Source: Tepidimonas aquatica
GTDB taxonomy: Bacteria > Pseudomonadota > Gammaproteobacteria > Burkholderiales > Burkholderiaceae_C
DNA: 64,000 bases
Assembly: GCF_007556585.1 (NCBI RefSeq)
Contig: NZ_VJNA01000001.1
Span: 104,201 to 168,200, forward strand
Direction of reading: 5' to 3'
A program made the position numbers and the translations under genes. This document shows positions 38,682-47,863 of the stretch, one piece after another; position 1 is the first letter of the stretch, and each line of letters opens with the position of its first letter. The notes beneath the pieces were generated by a model. That model worked only from the letters and a program-made list of their open reading frames with translations, was not told the DNA's origin and searched no databases.

Positions 38682-38712
38682 GGTCGCGATTCTGGCACGG
38701 CTGGCCGCTGCC

Positions 38713-39489
38713 TCACGCCCCCAGCACAAACACCGCCGGCTGCTGCAGCGGCAGGGTCGGGGGATGGCGGCGCCACTGGGCCACGGTGGCGGCGTGCACG
38801 GTCTGCTGCGGCAGGCCCAGCGCGCAGGCCACCGCCAGCCGGGTGTCCGGGCGCAACGTCTGCAGCGCCACCTGCAGCAGCGCCGCGTTGCGGTAGGGGG
38901 TTTCGATGAAGATTTGCGTCTGGCGCTGCCGCGCCGCCGTGGCCTCCAGCGCGCGCAGCGCCTGCACACGCTGCGCCGCGTCGATCGGCAGGTAGCCGAC
39001 GAACGCGAAGTGCTGACCCGGGCAGCCGCTGGCGGCCAGCGCCAGCATCAGCGACACCGGGCCGACGAGCGGCTCCACCCGCAGCCCCAGTCGATGCGCG
39101 GCACGTACCACCGCGCTGCCCGGGTCGGCGATGGCGGGCATGCCCGCCTCGCTCAGCAGCCCCACGTCGTGGCCTTGCAGGGCCGGCGCCAGCAGCGCCT
39201 CGGCGGCGGTGTCGGCGCTGCGGTCGGCGTCGCCGTGCTTGTGCCAGGCGCGCGGCAGCTCGGTGATGCATTGCTGCTGCAACGGGGCGGCCAGCGGCAC
39301 CACGGCGTTGACCCGCTTCAGAAACGCGCGGGCGCTGCGCGCATTTTCCGCCAGCCAGTGCGTCAGCCCCGCGGCGCACTGCAACGTGGCGATGGGCAGC
39401 GCGGCTCGGATGTCCGGCGGCGGCGCGCAGCCCAAGTCCAGCGGCGTGGGCACCAGCACCAAGGCGCCGGGCGTGCGCGGTGCACTCAT
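38713..39489 (-). CDS. RsmI-like SAM-dependent methyltransferase (tetrapyrrole methylase fold)
   Basis: A 258-residue protein of the tetrapyrrole methylase superfamily. LVLVPTPLDLG replaces the usual start LYVVPTPIGNL of RsmI; GLLSEAGMPAIADPGSAVVRAA and VEPLVGPVSLMLALAASG are the SAM-binding segments, and FIETPYRN is the later conserved motif. It belongs to the RsmI-related but distinct subgroup common in Burkholderiales, so 16S rRNA C1402 2'-O-methylation is possible but not certain. The ATG overlaps the maf stop as ATGA. Confidence 0.82.
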   Translation of the reverse strand: MSAPRTPGALVLVPTPLDLGCAPPPDIRAALPIATLQCAAGLTHWLAENARSARAFLKRVNAVVPLAAPLQQQCITELPRAWHKHGDADRSADTAAEALLAPALQGHDVGLLSEAGMPAIADPGSAVVRAAHRLGLRVEPLVGPVSLMLALAASGCPGQHFAFVGYLPIDAAQRVQALRALEATAARQRQTQIFIETPYRNAALLQVALQTLRPDTRLAVACALGLPQQTVHAATVAQWRRHPPTLPLQQPAVFVLGA

Positions 39490-40088
39490 GGCAGCACCAC
39501 CCCGGCTCCACGCAGCAGCCGCGCGGTGCGGATCAGCGGCAGCCCCACCAGCGCCGTCGGGTCGTCGCTGACGATGGCGTCCAGCAGCGCGATGCCCAGT
39601 CCCTCGCTCTTGGCACTGCCCGCGCAGTCGTAAGGCCGCTCGGCGAGCAGGTAGCGCTCGATGGTGGCATCGTCCAGGGTACGAAACTGCACCTGCACCA
39701 CCGCCACATCGTCGGCGGCGTAGCCGCTGTCCAGGCAGCGCACGGCCAGCGCCGTGTGGAACCGCACCGTGCGACCACTCATCGCACGCAGCTGCGCCAC
39801 CGCCCGCGCGTGGTGGCCCGGTTTGCCCAACGCCACCCCGTCCAGGTCGGCCACCTGGTCGCTGCCGATGACAATGGCGTGGGGGCGCTGGCGGGCCACC
39901 GCCTCGGCCTTGGCGGCGGCCAGGCGGCGTGCCAGCGCGGCCGGGGGCTCACCGGCGTGCGGGGTCTCATCCACCTGCGGGGCGACGGTGTCGAACGGCA
40001 GCCGCAGCCGGGCCAGCAGCTCGCGGCGGTAGGGCGAGGTGGAGGCCAGCACCAGCGGCCGTGGTAACGGGTTGAAGCTTGCTTGCAT
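39486..40088 (-). CDS. Maf-family nucleotide pyrophosphatase (YceF type)
   Basis: A 200-residue nucleotide-house-cleaning enzyme that hydrolyses modified NTPs, probably m7GTP by its YceF-like motifs. It starts LVLASTSPYRRELLARL, has the core VIGSDQVADLDG with the catalytic aspartate, and ends EGLGIALLDAI and ALVGLPLIRTARLLR. The start MQASFNPLPRPLVLAST is by family length. It is coupled to the methylase downstream and divergent from the Rieske gene. Confidence 0.93.
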   Translation of the reverse strand: MQASFNPLPRPLVLASTSPYRRELLARLRLPFDTVAPQVDETPHAGEPPAALARRLAAAKAEAVARQRPHAIVIGSDQVADLDGVALGKPGHHARAVAQLRAMSGRTVRFHTALAVRCLDSGYAADDVAVVQVQFRTLDDATIERYLLAERPYDCAGSAKSEGLGIALLDAIVSDDPTALVGLPLIRTARLLRGAGVVLP

Positions 40089-40122
40089 GCAGGTATTGTC
40101 GCTGCACGCTATGCTTGCCGGC

Positions 40123-40545
40123 ATGGTCGCGCGTCCGCTTCCTCCAGCGTCCGATCCCACCGATCCTGGCAGCGCCTGGCACCCGCTGTGCGCCAGCGAC
40201 GCGCTGCGCGATGGCGGCGACGCGGTGCCGTTCGATGTGCGCTGGCGTGGTCAGACCTGCCGTGCGTTTGCCGTGCGCTACCGGGGGCAGGTGTACGCCT
40301 ACCTCAACCGCTGCAGCCACGTCGGGCTGGAGCTGGACTGGTTGCCCAACCGGGTGTTCGACGCCACCGCCACGCTGCTGGTCTGCGCGGCGCACGGTGC
40401 GTTGTTCGATCCGGCCAGTGGTCGCTGCGTCGGCGGCCCCGGCCGCGGGCCACTGCTGTCGGTGGCCGTGCGCGAAGAAGGGGGCGTGGTCTTTTGGCGG
40501 TCACAATACGACCTGCAACCGGTGAATTGGGATACCCCCGCATGA
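40123..40545 (+). CDS. Rieske [2Fe-2S] domain protein
   Basis: A 140-residue soluble protein with one Rieske domain: cluster ligands C-x-H in NRCSHVGLELDW and C-x2-H in LVCAAHGALFD, then GRCVGGPGRGPL. It is like the small ferredoxin-type Rieske proteins that sit next to sppA in Comamonadaceae. The start is not certain (ATG at 40111 or 40123). Its stop overlaps the sppA ATG as ATGA. Electron partner unknown; it might serve the FAD monooxygenase two genes on, which is inference. Confidence 0.85.
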   Translation: MVARPLPPASDPTDPGSAWHPLCASDALRDGGDAVPFDVRWRGQTCRAFAVRYRGQVYAYLNRCSHVGLELDWLPNRVFDATATLLVCAAHGALFDPASGRCVGGPGRGPLLSVAVREEGGVVFWRSQYDLQPVNWDTPA

Positions 40546-41552
40546 CGTCCTCCGACCCAACGAACACCACGCCCCCACACGAAGGCGCAGCCGCCACCGT
40601 GCCGCGGTCGTCCCAACCAGCCCCAGGTTGGGAGCGTGCGCTGCTGGAAAAAGTCCTGCTGGCCCAACTGGCCGAGCAACGCGCCGCACGCCGCTGGCGC
40701 AACCTCTGGCGCAGCGTGTGGCTGGCGTTGGTGCTGCTGGCGGGCTGGCTGGCGTACAGCGACACCGTGCTGCCCACCAAACCCAAAAGCACGCCGCACA
40801 CGGCGCTGGTGGAAATCCGTGGCCCCATCGGGCCCGAGGATGAGGCCAACGCTTCGGCCCTGGTTGGCGCGCTGCGCGCGGCGTTCGAAGACCCCGGCGC
40901 GCAGGCCGTGGTGTTGCTGATCGATTCACCGGGTGGCAGCCCGGTGCAGGCCGGCAGCGTCAACGATGAAATCTGGCGCCTCAAGAACAAACACGACAAG
41001 CCCGTGTACGCCGTGGTGGAAGAGACCTGCGCCTCGGCGGCGTACTACATCGCCGCGGCGGCCGACCGCATTTACGTGGACAAGGCCAGCCTGGTGGGCA
41101 GCATCGGGGTGTTGATGGACGGCTTTGGCTTTACCGGGTTGATGGACAAGCTCGGCGTCGAGCGTCGCTTGCTGACGGCGGGCGAGAACAAGGGCTTTCT
41201 CGACCCCTTCAGCCCGCAGACCCCGGCGCACCGGGCCCACGCGCAGCGCATGCTGGACGACATCCACCGTCAATTCATCGTGGTGGTGCGTAAAGGGCGT
41301 GGCGATCGCCTCAAGGAAACGCCAGAGACCTTCAGTGGCCTGGTGTGGACGGGCGAGCGCGCCGTCGAGCTCGGGTTGGCGGACGACTTTGGCAACGTGG
41401 ACTACGTGGCGCGCGAGGTGGTGCAGGCCGAAGACATCATCGACTACACCCAGCGCGAGAGCGTGGCGGAGCGGCTGGCGCGGCGGTTTGGCGCCGGCGC
41501 CGCCGAGAGCCTGTTGCACCTGGCGCGTGGCGCCTGGCCGGCATGGCGATGA
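40542..41552 (+). CDS. sppA: SppA-like S49 membrane protease
   Basis: A 336-residue inner-membrane serine protease that degrades cleaved signal peptides. A cytoplasmic N-terminus precedes one membrane helix (about 58-72). The S49 core has LLIDSPGGSPVQAG, the nucleophile segment CASAAYYIAAAADRIYVDKASLVGSIGV-type sequence and the lysine segment AGENKGFLDPFSP. It is one-domain (short, SohB/SppA-half type). Both ends overlap the neighbouring genes by four bases. Confidence 0.93.
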   Translation: MTSSDPTNTTPPHEGAAATVPRSSQPAPGWERALLEKVLLAQLAEQRAARRWRNLWRSVWLALVLLAGWLAYSDTVLPTKPKSTPHTALVEIRGPIGPEDEANASALVGALRAAFEDPGAQAVVLLIDSPGGSPVQAGSVNDEIWRLKNKHDKPVYAVVEETCASAAYYIAAAADRIYVDKASLVGSIGVLMDGFGFTGLMDKLGVERRLLTAGENKGFLDPFSPQTPAHRAHAQRMLDDIHRQFIVVVRKGRGDRLKETPETFSGLVWTGERAVELGLADDFGNVDYVAREVVQAEDIIDYTQRESVAERLARRFGAGAAESLLHLARGAWPAWR

Positions 41553-42793
41553 CCGCCGGGAGGTCCGCCCAGGAGCGGCTGTTGATCGTGGGCGGCGGCA
41601 TGGCCGGTCTGGGCGCGGCGCTGGCGTGTGCGCAGGCGCGGCCCGATGTGCCGATCACCCTGCTGGAGCAAGCGCCGGAGTTTTCCGAGGTGGGGGCGGG
41701 CATCCAGCTCGGCCCCAACGCCGTGCGCGTGCTGCGCGATTGGGGGCTGGAGCCCGCGCTGGCCGCGGTGGCGGCGTTTCCCGCCACGCTGCAGGTGCGC
41801 CGCGCCGCCGACGGTGCCGGGCTGGCGACCCTGCCGTTGGGCGAGCAGGCCCGCCGGGCCTACGGGGCGCCTTACGTCACCATCCACCGCGCTGATTTGC
41901 ACACCCTGCTGCTGCAGGCCTTGCGGCCGCACGGGCAGGTCGCGCTGTACACGGGGCAGCGCGTGCAGACCTTGCACAGCGATGCCCACGGCGTGCTGGC
42001 CACCGGCAGCGACGAACAAACCTGGTCGGCCCAAGCTGCGCTGCTGGCCGACGGCGTCTGGAGCGTGTTGCGCCAGCAGGTCGTGGGCGACGGCCCTCCG
42101 CGCTTCAGCGGACATTTGGCCTACCGTGGGCTGCTGCCCATGGACGAGGCGCCGCCCAGCGTGGCGCGCGACGCCGTGGTGGCCTGGCTGGGCCCGCGGC
42201 TGCATGGGGTGCACTACCCCGTGCGCGCGGGACGCTGGCTCAACGTCGTCCTTGTGGTCGAAGGCCCGCTGCCCGACGGCGACGTGACCGGCTGGGACCA
42301 CGCCGCGCAGCGCCACGCGCTGCAGCAGGCGCTGGGGCCGGTGCACCCGGCGTTGGCCGCGCTGGTCGAGGCCGTGCCGCATTGGCGTCTGTGGCCGCTG
42401 TTTGGCCGCGCGCCCATGCGCAGCGCGCACGAGCACGCCCAAGGTCGGGTTGGGTTGCTGGGCGACGCCGCGCACCCCATGCGCCCGTACCTGGCCCAAG
42501 GTGCGGCGATGGCGCTGGAGGACGCTTGGACGCTGGCGCAGCTGTTGCCCCCAGCCCGGCAGCCGATCGATTGGCCGGCCGTGCTGGCCGCATGGGCGCG
42601 TGTGCGCTGGCCGCGCAACGCGCGCGTGCAGGCCCGCTCACGCGCCAACGGGGTGATTTTCCATGCTACGGGGGCGCTGCGGTTGGGGCGCGACGCGGCG
42701 CTGGCGCTGCTTGGGCCACGGCTGCTGGATCAGCCGTGGCTGTACAGTGGCCCGCCTCGGCCGACGGCGTGGCCCTGCCAGGAGGGGCGCTGA
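41549..42793 (+). CDS. FAD-dependent monooxygenase (salicylate hydroxylase-like)
   Basis: A 414-residue class A flavoprotein. It has the N-terminal dinucleotide motif LLIVGGGMAGLGAALA, the AGIQLGPNAVRVLRDWG stretch typical of salicylate/3-hydroxybenzoate 6-hydroxylases, the mid motif LLADGVWSVLRQQV, and the C-terminal GLLGDAAHPMRPYLAQGAA that binds FAD pyrophosphate. ATG at 41543 or 41549 are both in frame; 41549 gives the ATGA overlap seen for other pairs here. Substrate unknown; an aromatic ring is likely. The gene is followed 2 bp later by a Bug solute-binding protein. Confidence 0.88.
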   Translation: MTAGRSAQERLLIVGGGMAGLGAALACAQARPDVPITLLEQAPEFSEVGAGIQLGPNAVRVLRDWGLEPALAAVAAFPATLQVRRAADGAGLATLPLGEQARRAYGAPYVTIHRADLHTLLLQALRPHGQVALYTGQRVQTLHSDAHGVLATGSDEQTWSAQAALLADGVWSVLRQQVVGDGPPRFSGHLAYRGLLPMDEAPPSVARDAVVAWLGPRLHGVHYPVRAGRWLNVVLVVEGPLPDGDVTGWDHAAQRHALQQALGPVHPALAALVEAVPHWRLWPLFGRAPMRSAHEHAQGRVGLLGDAAHPMRPYLAQGAAMALEDAWTLAQLLPPARQPIDWPAVLAAWARVRWPRNARVQARSRANGVIFHATGALRLGRDAALALLGPRLLDQPWLYSGPPRPTAWPCQEGR

Positions 42794-42795
42794 CC

Positions 42796-43797
42796 ATGGG
42801 TGGCCAATGTCGCGCAGGTTTGACCCGCCGGCACAGCTTGCGCCTGGGGGTGGGGCTGGCGGCCGCGATCGCCGCACCGGCCTGGGCCGGCGCGCGCGCG
42901 TCCGCTTGGCCGCAGCGGCCCTTGCGGCTGGTGGTGGGGTTCCCGGGCGGGTCGTCGGCCGACGAAATTGCGCGCACGCTGGCCGAGCCCTTGAGCGTGG
43001 TACTTGGGCAGCCGGTGCTGGTGGACAACCGCCAAGGCCACAGCGGTCTGCTCGCGGCCCAGCTGGTGGCGCACAGCGACGACGACCACACGCTGGGCTT
43101 GCTGCTCAACCTGCACCTGACGGTGGCGCCGTGGTTGCATGCCAACGCCGGCTACGACCCCGCGCGTGACGTCCAGCCGGTGGCGCTGGCGGCCAGCACC
43201 CCGTTGTTGTTGTGCCTCAACCCCGACCTGCATGTGCGCGGGGCACCGGCGTTGCAGGCGGTGCGCCAGGCTGGGACGGCGTGGTGCTACGGCAGCCCTG
43301 GCGTGGGCTCGCCGTTTCACCTGGCCATGGAGCTGCTCAAGGCGAGCGCCGGCTGGCAGACCGAGGGGGTGACCTACCCCGGCAACGCCCAGGTGGTCAA
43401 CGCGCTGCTGGCGAGCGAGGTGCACCTGGCCATGCTGCCGCCGGCGCTGGTGCGGCCGCTGTGGCGCCTGGGCAAACTGCCGGTGCTAGGCGGCACCGGC
43501 CCCGGTGTGGCGGCGTTGCTGCCCGGCGTGCCGGTGTTGGCGTCCCTGGGCGTGCGTGGTTTCCAGTACGATCACTGGTACGCTCTCGCGGCGCCGCGGG
43601 GGTGGCCGACGGCCCATGTCGAGCGCGTGGGGCGCGCGGTGCGGCTGGCGCTGCGCGCGCCGGCGGTGCAAGCGGCGCTGCAGCGCCAGGGCTGGCTGCC
43701 GGGCAGCGGGGACACGGCGGCGCTGCTGCGCCGCATCGACCTGTTCACCCAGCGTCTGCGTCCCTTGCTGGAAACCGCTTCCTGGAGAGGGTCCTGA
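42796..43797 (+). CDS. Bug/TctC-family periplasmic solute-binding protein
   Basis: A 333-residue periplasmic binding protein. The N-terminus has a Tat-like signal ([22 protein letters not shown]). The family core is [20 protein letters not shown], then [18 protein letters not shown] and [13 protein letters not shown]. Bug proteins bind carboxylates or other small organics, usually for a TctAB membrane pair; none is present here, as is often so for these expanded families in Burkholderiales. It starts 2 bp after the monooxygenase and 1 bp before the phosphorylase gene. Confidence 0.9.
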   Translation: MGGQCRAGLTRRHSLRLGVGLAAAIAAPAWAGARASAWPQRPLRLVVGFPGGSSADEIARTLAEPLSVVLGQPVLVDNRQGHSGLLAAQLVAHSDDDHTLGLLLNLHLTVAPWLHANAGYDPARDVQPVALAASTPLLLCLNPDLHVRGAPALQAVRQAGTAWCYGSPGVGSPFHLAMELLKASAGWQTEGVTYPGNAQVVNALLASEVHLAMLPPALVRPLWRLGKLPVLGGTGPGVAALLPGVPVLASLGVRGFQYDHWYALAAPRGWPTAHVERVGRAVRLALRAPAVQAALQRQGWLPGSGDTAALLRRIDLFTQRLRPLLETASWRGS

Positions 43798-43798
43798 C

Positions 43799-45418
43799 AT
43801 GAACCCCAGCACCCCGCCCGCCGACGATCCGGGCCTCAAACTTTCACCTTGCCCGCCGGTCGAGCACGCCAACGATGGCCGGGTGCCGCTGAAGCTGCGC
43901 CGCGTCGCCATCGACACCTACCGTGAAAACGTTGCCTACCTGCACCGCGACTGCGACGTCTACCGCGCCGAGGGTTTCCAGGCGCTGTCCAAGGTGGAGG
44001 TGCGCGCCAACGGGCGGCGCGTGCTGGCCACGCTCAACGTCACGCTCGACCCGCGCATCGTCAAGTGCGACGAAATCGGGCTGTCGATGGACGCGTTTGC
44101 CCAGCTCGGCGTCGAGCCGGGCCACCCGGCCACCATCGAGCAGGCTGAACCGCCGGCCTCGATCGCCGCGCTGCACCGCAAGATCAACGGCGAGCGGCTC
44201 GGGCGCGAGGACTTCCGCGCCATCGCGCGCGACATCGCCGAGCACCGCTACTCCAAGGTGGAGCTGGCCGCGTTCGTCATCGCCACCCACGCCAGCGAGC
44301 TCGACCGCGAGGAGGTCTACTTCCTCACCGAGGGCATGATCGAAGCCGGCCAGCGCCTCGACTGGCGCGAGCGCTTGGTGGTGGACAAGCACTGCATCGG
44401 TGGCATCCCCGGCAACCGCACCTCGATGCTGGTGGTACCGATCGTGGCCGCGCATGGGCTGGTGTGTCCCAAGACGTCGTCGCGCGCCATCACCTCGCCG
44501 GCCGGGACCGCCGACACGATGGAGGTGCTGGCCGAGGTGGAGCTGCCGATCGAGCGGCTGCAGGAGATCGTGCGCGCGCACCGGGGCTGTCTGGCGTGGG
44601 GCGGCACCGCCCACCTGTCGCCCGCGGACGATGTGTTGATCGCCGTCGAGCGGCCGCTGTCGCTGGACTCGCCGGCGCAGATGGTGGCCTCGATCCTGAG
44701 CAAAAAAGTGGCCGCAGGCTCCAACCACCTGGTGCTGGACATTCCGGTGGGGCCCACCGCCAAGGTGCGCTCGATGCCTGATGCGCAACGCCTGCGGCGG
44801 CTCTTTGAGTACGTGGCGCGGCGCCTGGGCCTGTCGATCGACGTCGTCATCACCGACGGACGCCAGCCGATCGGCCAAGGCATCGGCCCCGTGCTGGAAG
44901 CGCGCGACGTCATGCGCGTGCTGCAAAACCACCCGCTGGCCCCGATCGACCTGCGCCAAAAGGCGCTGCGCCTGGCCGGGCGCCTGCTGGAGTGCGTCCC
45001 CGACGTCCGTGGCGGTGACGGCTACGGCATCGCGCGCGACATCCTCGACTCCGGCCGCGCGCTGGAGAAGATGATGGCGCTGATCGAGGCGCAGGGCGCG
45101 CGTCCCTTTGATCCGGAGCACCCACCGCTGGCGCGTCACACGTTCGGCGTGCACGCGCCAGCCGATGGTGTGGTCACGGGCATCGACAACGTGCAAATCG
45201 CCCGCATCGCCCGCCTGGCCGGTGCGCCCAAGGTGGCTGGCGCCGGCGTGGACCTGATGCGCAAGCTGGGCGATGCGGTGCGCGCCGGGGACGTGCTGTA
45301 CCGCGTCTACGCCGAGTACCCGGCCGACGTGGCATTTGCCCGCGCCGCCACCGAGCGCGCCAGCGGCTACACCATCGGCGCGCCGCACCAGGTGCCGCAG
45401 GTTTTTGTGGAGTTTTGA
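43799..45418 (+). CDS. Archaeal-type nucleotide phosphorylase (annotated as thymidine phosphorylase 2)
   Basis: A 539-residue member of the DeoA/TrpD fold of the archaeal AMP phosphorylase type. An extra N-terminal domain of about 100 residues precedes the catalytic part. Core motifs are [20 protein letters not shown] near residue 196 and [18 protein letters not shown] near 228, both shared with archaeal AMP phosphorylase and not with classical DeoA (KHSTGGVGDKTS). Hence a nucleoside monophosphate, giving ribose-1,5-bisphosphate and a base, is a likely substrate; thymidine is the database name. It directly precedes a PRPP synthetase gene (2-bp gap). No RuBisCO gene is in view. Confidence 0.88.
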   Translation: MNPSTPPADDPGLKLSPCPPVEHANDGRVPLKLRRVAIDTYRENVAYLHRDCDVYRAEGFQALSKVEVRANGRRVLATLNVTLDPRIVKCDEIGLSMDAFAQLGVEPGHPATIEQAEPPASIAALHRKINGERLGREDFRAIARDIAEHRYSKVELAAFVIATHASELDREEVYFLTEGMIEAGQRLDWRERLVVDKHCIGGIPGNRTSMLVVPIVAAHGLVCPKTSSRAITSPAGTADTMEVLAEVELPIERLQEIVRAHRGCLAWGGTAHLSPADDVLIAVERPLSLDSPAQMVASILSKKVAAGSNHLVLDIPVGPTAKVRSMPDAQRLRRLFEYVARRLGLSIDVVITDGRQPIGQGIGPVLEARDVMRVLQNHPLAPIDLRQKALRLAGRLLECVPDVRGGDGYGIARDILDSGRALEKMMALIEAQGARPFDPEHPPLARHTFGVHAPADGVVTGIDNVQIARIARLAGAPKVAGAGVDLMRKLGDAVRAGDVLYRVYAEYPADVAFARAATERASGYTIGAPHQVPQVFVEF

Positions 45419-45420
45419 CG

Positions 45421-46329
45421 ATGCCGATGCTGCTGTGCATGGACGACGAGCAGCCTGCCGCGCAGCGTTTGCTGGCGGCCCTGCAGGCACGGAACCCCGC
45501 GGCGGGCGAGCCATGGCGGCTGGGCGTGATCGAGCGCCACCGCTTTCCCGACGGCGAGCTGCGCGTGCGCCTGCCGCCCGCGCTGCCGCCCGCGGTGGCG
45601 GTGTACCGCAGCCTGCACCAACCGAACGAAAAACTTGTCGAACTGCTGCTGCTGGCTCCGGCGGCGCGCGAGCTGGGCGCGCAGCGCCTGTGGCTGGTGG
45701 CGCCGTACCTGGCGTACATGCGGCAGGACATGGCGTTCAGCCCGGGCGAGGTGGTCAGCCAGCGGCAGGTCGGGCGCTGGCTGGCCAGCGTGTTCGACGG
45801 CCTGATCACGGTGGATCCGCACCTGCACCGCGTGGCGACCTTGGTCGAAGCGGTACCACTGGCCCAGGCGCAGGTGCTCAGCGCCGCGCCGTTGTTGGCC
45901 CAAACCGTCGCGGCACGGCGCCCGGGTGCGCTGCTGCTGGGACCCGACGAGGAATCCGAACAGTGGGTGCGCCAAGCCGCCGCGGCGGCGGGACTGCAGG
46001 CGGCCGTGTGTCGCAAAGTGCGCCACGGTGACCGTGACGTGCAAGTGCAGCTGCCCCCGCTGGATATGCGTGGCCGCGCCGTCGTTATCGTCGATGACAT
46101 GGCCAGCACCGGCCGCACGGTGGCGCAGGCTGCCGCGGCGCTGCGCGCCGCCGGGGCCGCCTCGGTGGACGTGGCGGTGACGCACGCGCTGTTCGTGGGT
46201 GACGCGCTGGCCGCGCTGCGCGCCGCCGGCGTTGGCGAGGTCTGGAGCACCGACAGCGTGCCCCACGCCAGCAACGCCGTGTTTCTGGCACCGCTGCTGG
46301 CCCGGGCGCTGGCCGGTTTGGAGGCTTAA
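45421..46329 (+). CDS. Divergent ribose-phosphate pyrophosphokinase (PRPP synthetase family)
   Basis: A 302-residue Prs-like protein. The N-terminus has the FPDGELRVRLP block. The catalytic loop reads YMRQDMAFSPGEVVS near residue 99, keeping RQD of the classical RYARQDR but not the following Arg/Lys residues. VDPHLHRV is the metal-site segment and VVIVDDMASTGRTVAQA the PRPP loop. It is shorter than housekeeping Prs (about 315) and not linked to pth/rplY, so it is a second, specialised enzyme. An in-frame TTG lies at 45415; I took the ATG. The coupling to a nucleotide phosphorylase suggests work on ribose phosphates from nucleotides. Confidence 0.85.
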   Translation: MPMLLCMDDEQPAAQRLLAALQARNPAAGEPWRLGVIERHRFPDGELRVRLPPALPPAVAVYRSLHQPNEKLVELLLLAPAARELGAQRLWLVAPYLAYMRQDMAFSPGEVVSQRQVGRWLASVFDGLITVDPHLHRVATLVEAVPLAQAQVLSAAPLLAQTVAARRPGALLLGPDEESEQWVRQAAAAAGLQAAVCRKVRHGDRDVQVQLPPLDMRGRAVVIVDDMASTGRTVAQAAAALRAAGAASVDVAVTHALFVGDALAALRAAGVGEVWSTDSVPHASNAVFLAPLLARALAGLEA

Positions 46330-46346
46330 GCGCCCGCCCCGTGGCG

Positions 46347-47834
46347 TCACCCGAGCGCGTCGTCGTCGATGCGGATGCCCACACGCTCGATGCGGCCTTG
46401 GCGCACCTGCCGCACACTCAGCACAGCTGGGCCCCACACGACCTGGTCGCCCTCGGTCGGGGCCGTGCCGAGGCGCTGCGCGACCCAATCCGCCACGTGT
46501 TGCTGCTCGTCGTCCACCGCCGGCCAGCCGTAAAACGCGCACAGCGCCGCCATGGGCGTCTCCCCATGCACCTCGAAGTCGCCAAACACCCGCCGCGCGC
46601 GGCGGGTGTCCTCGCGCTCCGGCAGTGTCACGCCGGCGCGACGGGCGGCCCACGGCAGCGTGGTGCCTTGCAGCAGCAACGACGTCAACACCACCACATA
46701 GGCGACGTTCAAAAACGTCTCGGCACCCTCGACACCGGCCATCATCGGAAACACCCCCAGCACGATGGGCACCGCGCCGCGCAGGCCAACCCATGCGATG
46801 AAGGCGTTTTCACGGGCGGGGAAGTGAAACGGCCGCAGGCACAGCCATACAGCCACGGGCCGCGCCACCACCATCAACACAGCGGCCACCCCGAGCGCCG
46901 GCAACCAAGTGCGCAGCAGTTCTGTGGGGGTCACCAGCAGCCCCAGCAACAGGAACATGCCGGCTTGGGCCATCCATGCATAACCGTCCATGGCCTGCAG
47001 GGAGGGACCGACCGAACCGCTGGCACGGTTGCCCACCACCAGCCCGAACAAATAGACCGCAAGAAAGCCCGAGCCGCCTATCCAGTTGGTCAAAGCGAAC
47101 ACCGCCAAACCCGCCGACAGCAGCAACAGCGCCCGCACCCCGCCCGTCGGGCGGGTGAACCGCGCGAGCTGGCGTAACCCATCGGCGAGCAAGGCGCCCA
47201 AGCCAACACCCAACACCAAGCCCCAGCCGAACTGCCGCACCAGGGCCAGCAACGGCTCGAACCACCCCTGCGTCGACGATGAAGGGCTTGCCGTGGCCAG
47301 GCCGATCAGCGTCAGCGTCATGAACACCGCCATGGGGTCGTTCATTCCGGATTCGAGCTCCAGCGTCGAGGCGACCCGACCATTGAGCCGCACCCCCGAT
47401 GTTTGCAGCAGCGAAAAGACGGCCGCAGCGTCGGTGGAGCCGACGATGGCCCCCACCAGCAGCGCGCGTGTCCAGTCGAGGTCGAGCAGCCAGCGGGCGC
47501 CCACCGCCGTGATGGCGGCGCTGAGTACCACGCCGAGCGTGGCCAACAGCAGCGCGGGGCGCAGCCCCGTGCGAAACGTGGCGTAACGCGTGCGCAGCCC
47601 GCCATCGAGCAAAATCACCGCCAGCGCGACGTTGCCGACCCAAAACACCAGCCGGTAGTCCTCGAAGACCACGCCGCCCGGGCCATCCTCGCCCAGCAGC
47701 ATACCGGCGAGCAAAAACACCAGCAAAAAGGAAAAGCCCAGCCGAACCGAGAACAGTCCGGCCACCAAGCTGAACAGCACCAGCCCTGACGCCACCAGCA
47801 GCGGCAGGGTCAATAGGTCGAAGGCTGTGGTCAT
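46347..47834 (-). CDS. CPA1-type K+(Na+)/H+ antiporter with cytoplasmic C-terminal domain
   Basis: A 495-residue NhaP2/CvrA-like antiporter: about 12 helices beginning LLTLPLLVASGLVLFSLVAG, the NhaP ion-path segment VGSTDAAAVFSLLQ and ELESGMNDPMAVF, then a soluble tail of about 100 residues resembling the transporter-associated domain (FEVHGETPMAALCAFYGW). Start MTTAFDLLTLP; an in-frame ATG lies six codons upstream. It is divergent from msrA (29-bp gap) and converges with the PRPP gene. Confidence 0.9.
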   Translation of the reverse strand: MTTAFDLLTLPLLVASGLVLFSLVAGLFSVRLGFSFLLVFLLAGMLLGEDGPGGVVFEDYRLVFWVGNVALAVILLDGGLRTRYATFRTGLRPALLLATLGVVLSAAITAVGARWLLDLDWTRALLVGAIVGSTDAAAVFSLLQTSGVRLNGRVASTLELESGMNDPMAVFMTLTLIGLATASPSSSTQGWFEPLLALVRQFGWGLVLGVGLGALLADGLRQLARFTRPTGGVRALLLLSAGLAVFALTNWIGGSGFLAVYLFGLVVGNRASGSVGPSLQAMDGYAWMAQAGMFLLLGLLVTPTELLRTWLPALGVAAVLMVVARPVAVWLCLRPFHFPARENAFIAWVGLRGAVPIVLGVFPMMAGVEGAETFLNVAYVVVLTSLLLQGTTLPWAARRAGVTLPEREDTRRARRVFGDFEVHGETPMAALCAFYGWPAVDDEQQHVADWVAQRLGTAPTEGDQVVWGPAVLSVRQVRQGRIERVGIRIDDDALG

Positions 47835-47863
47835 ATCGACCGAACATAACATAATATGGCCGC

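Noticed and set aside
37321..38712. Possible fluoride riboswitch for crcB
   Set aside because: crcB overlaps the upstream nucleotidase gene, and the 31-bp gap before that gene is too short for the riboswitch; no conserved core was seen.
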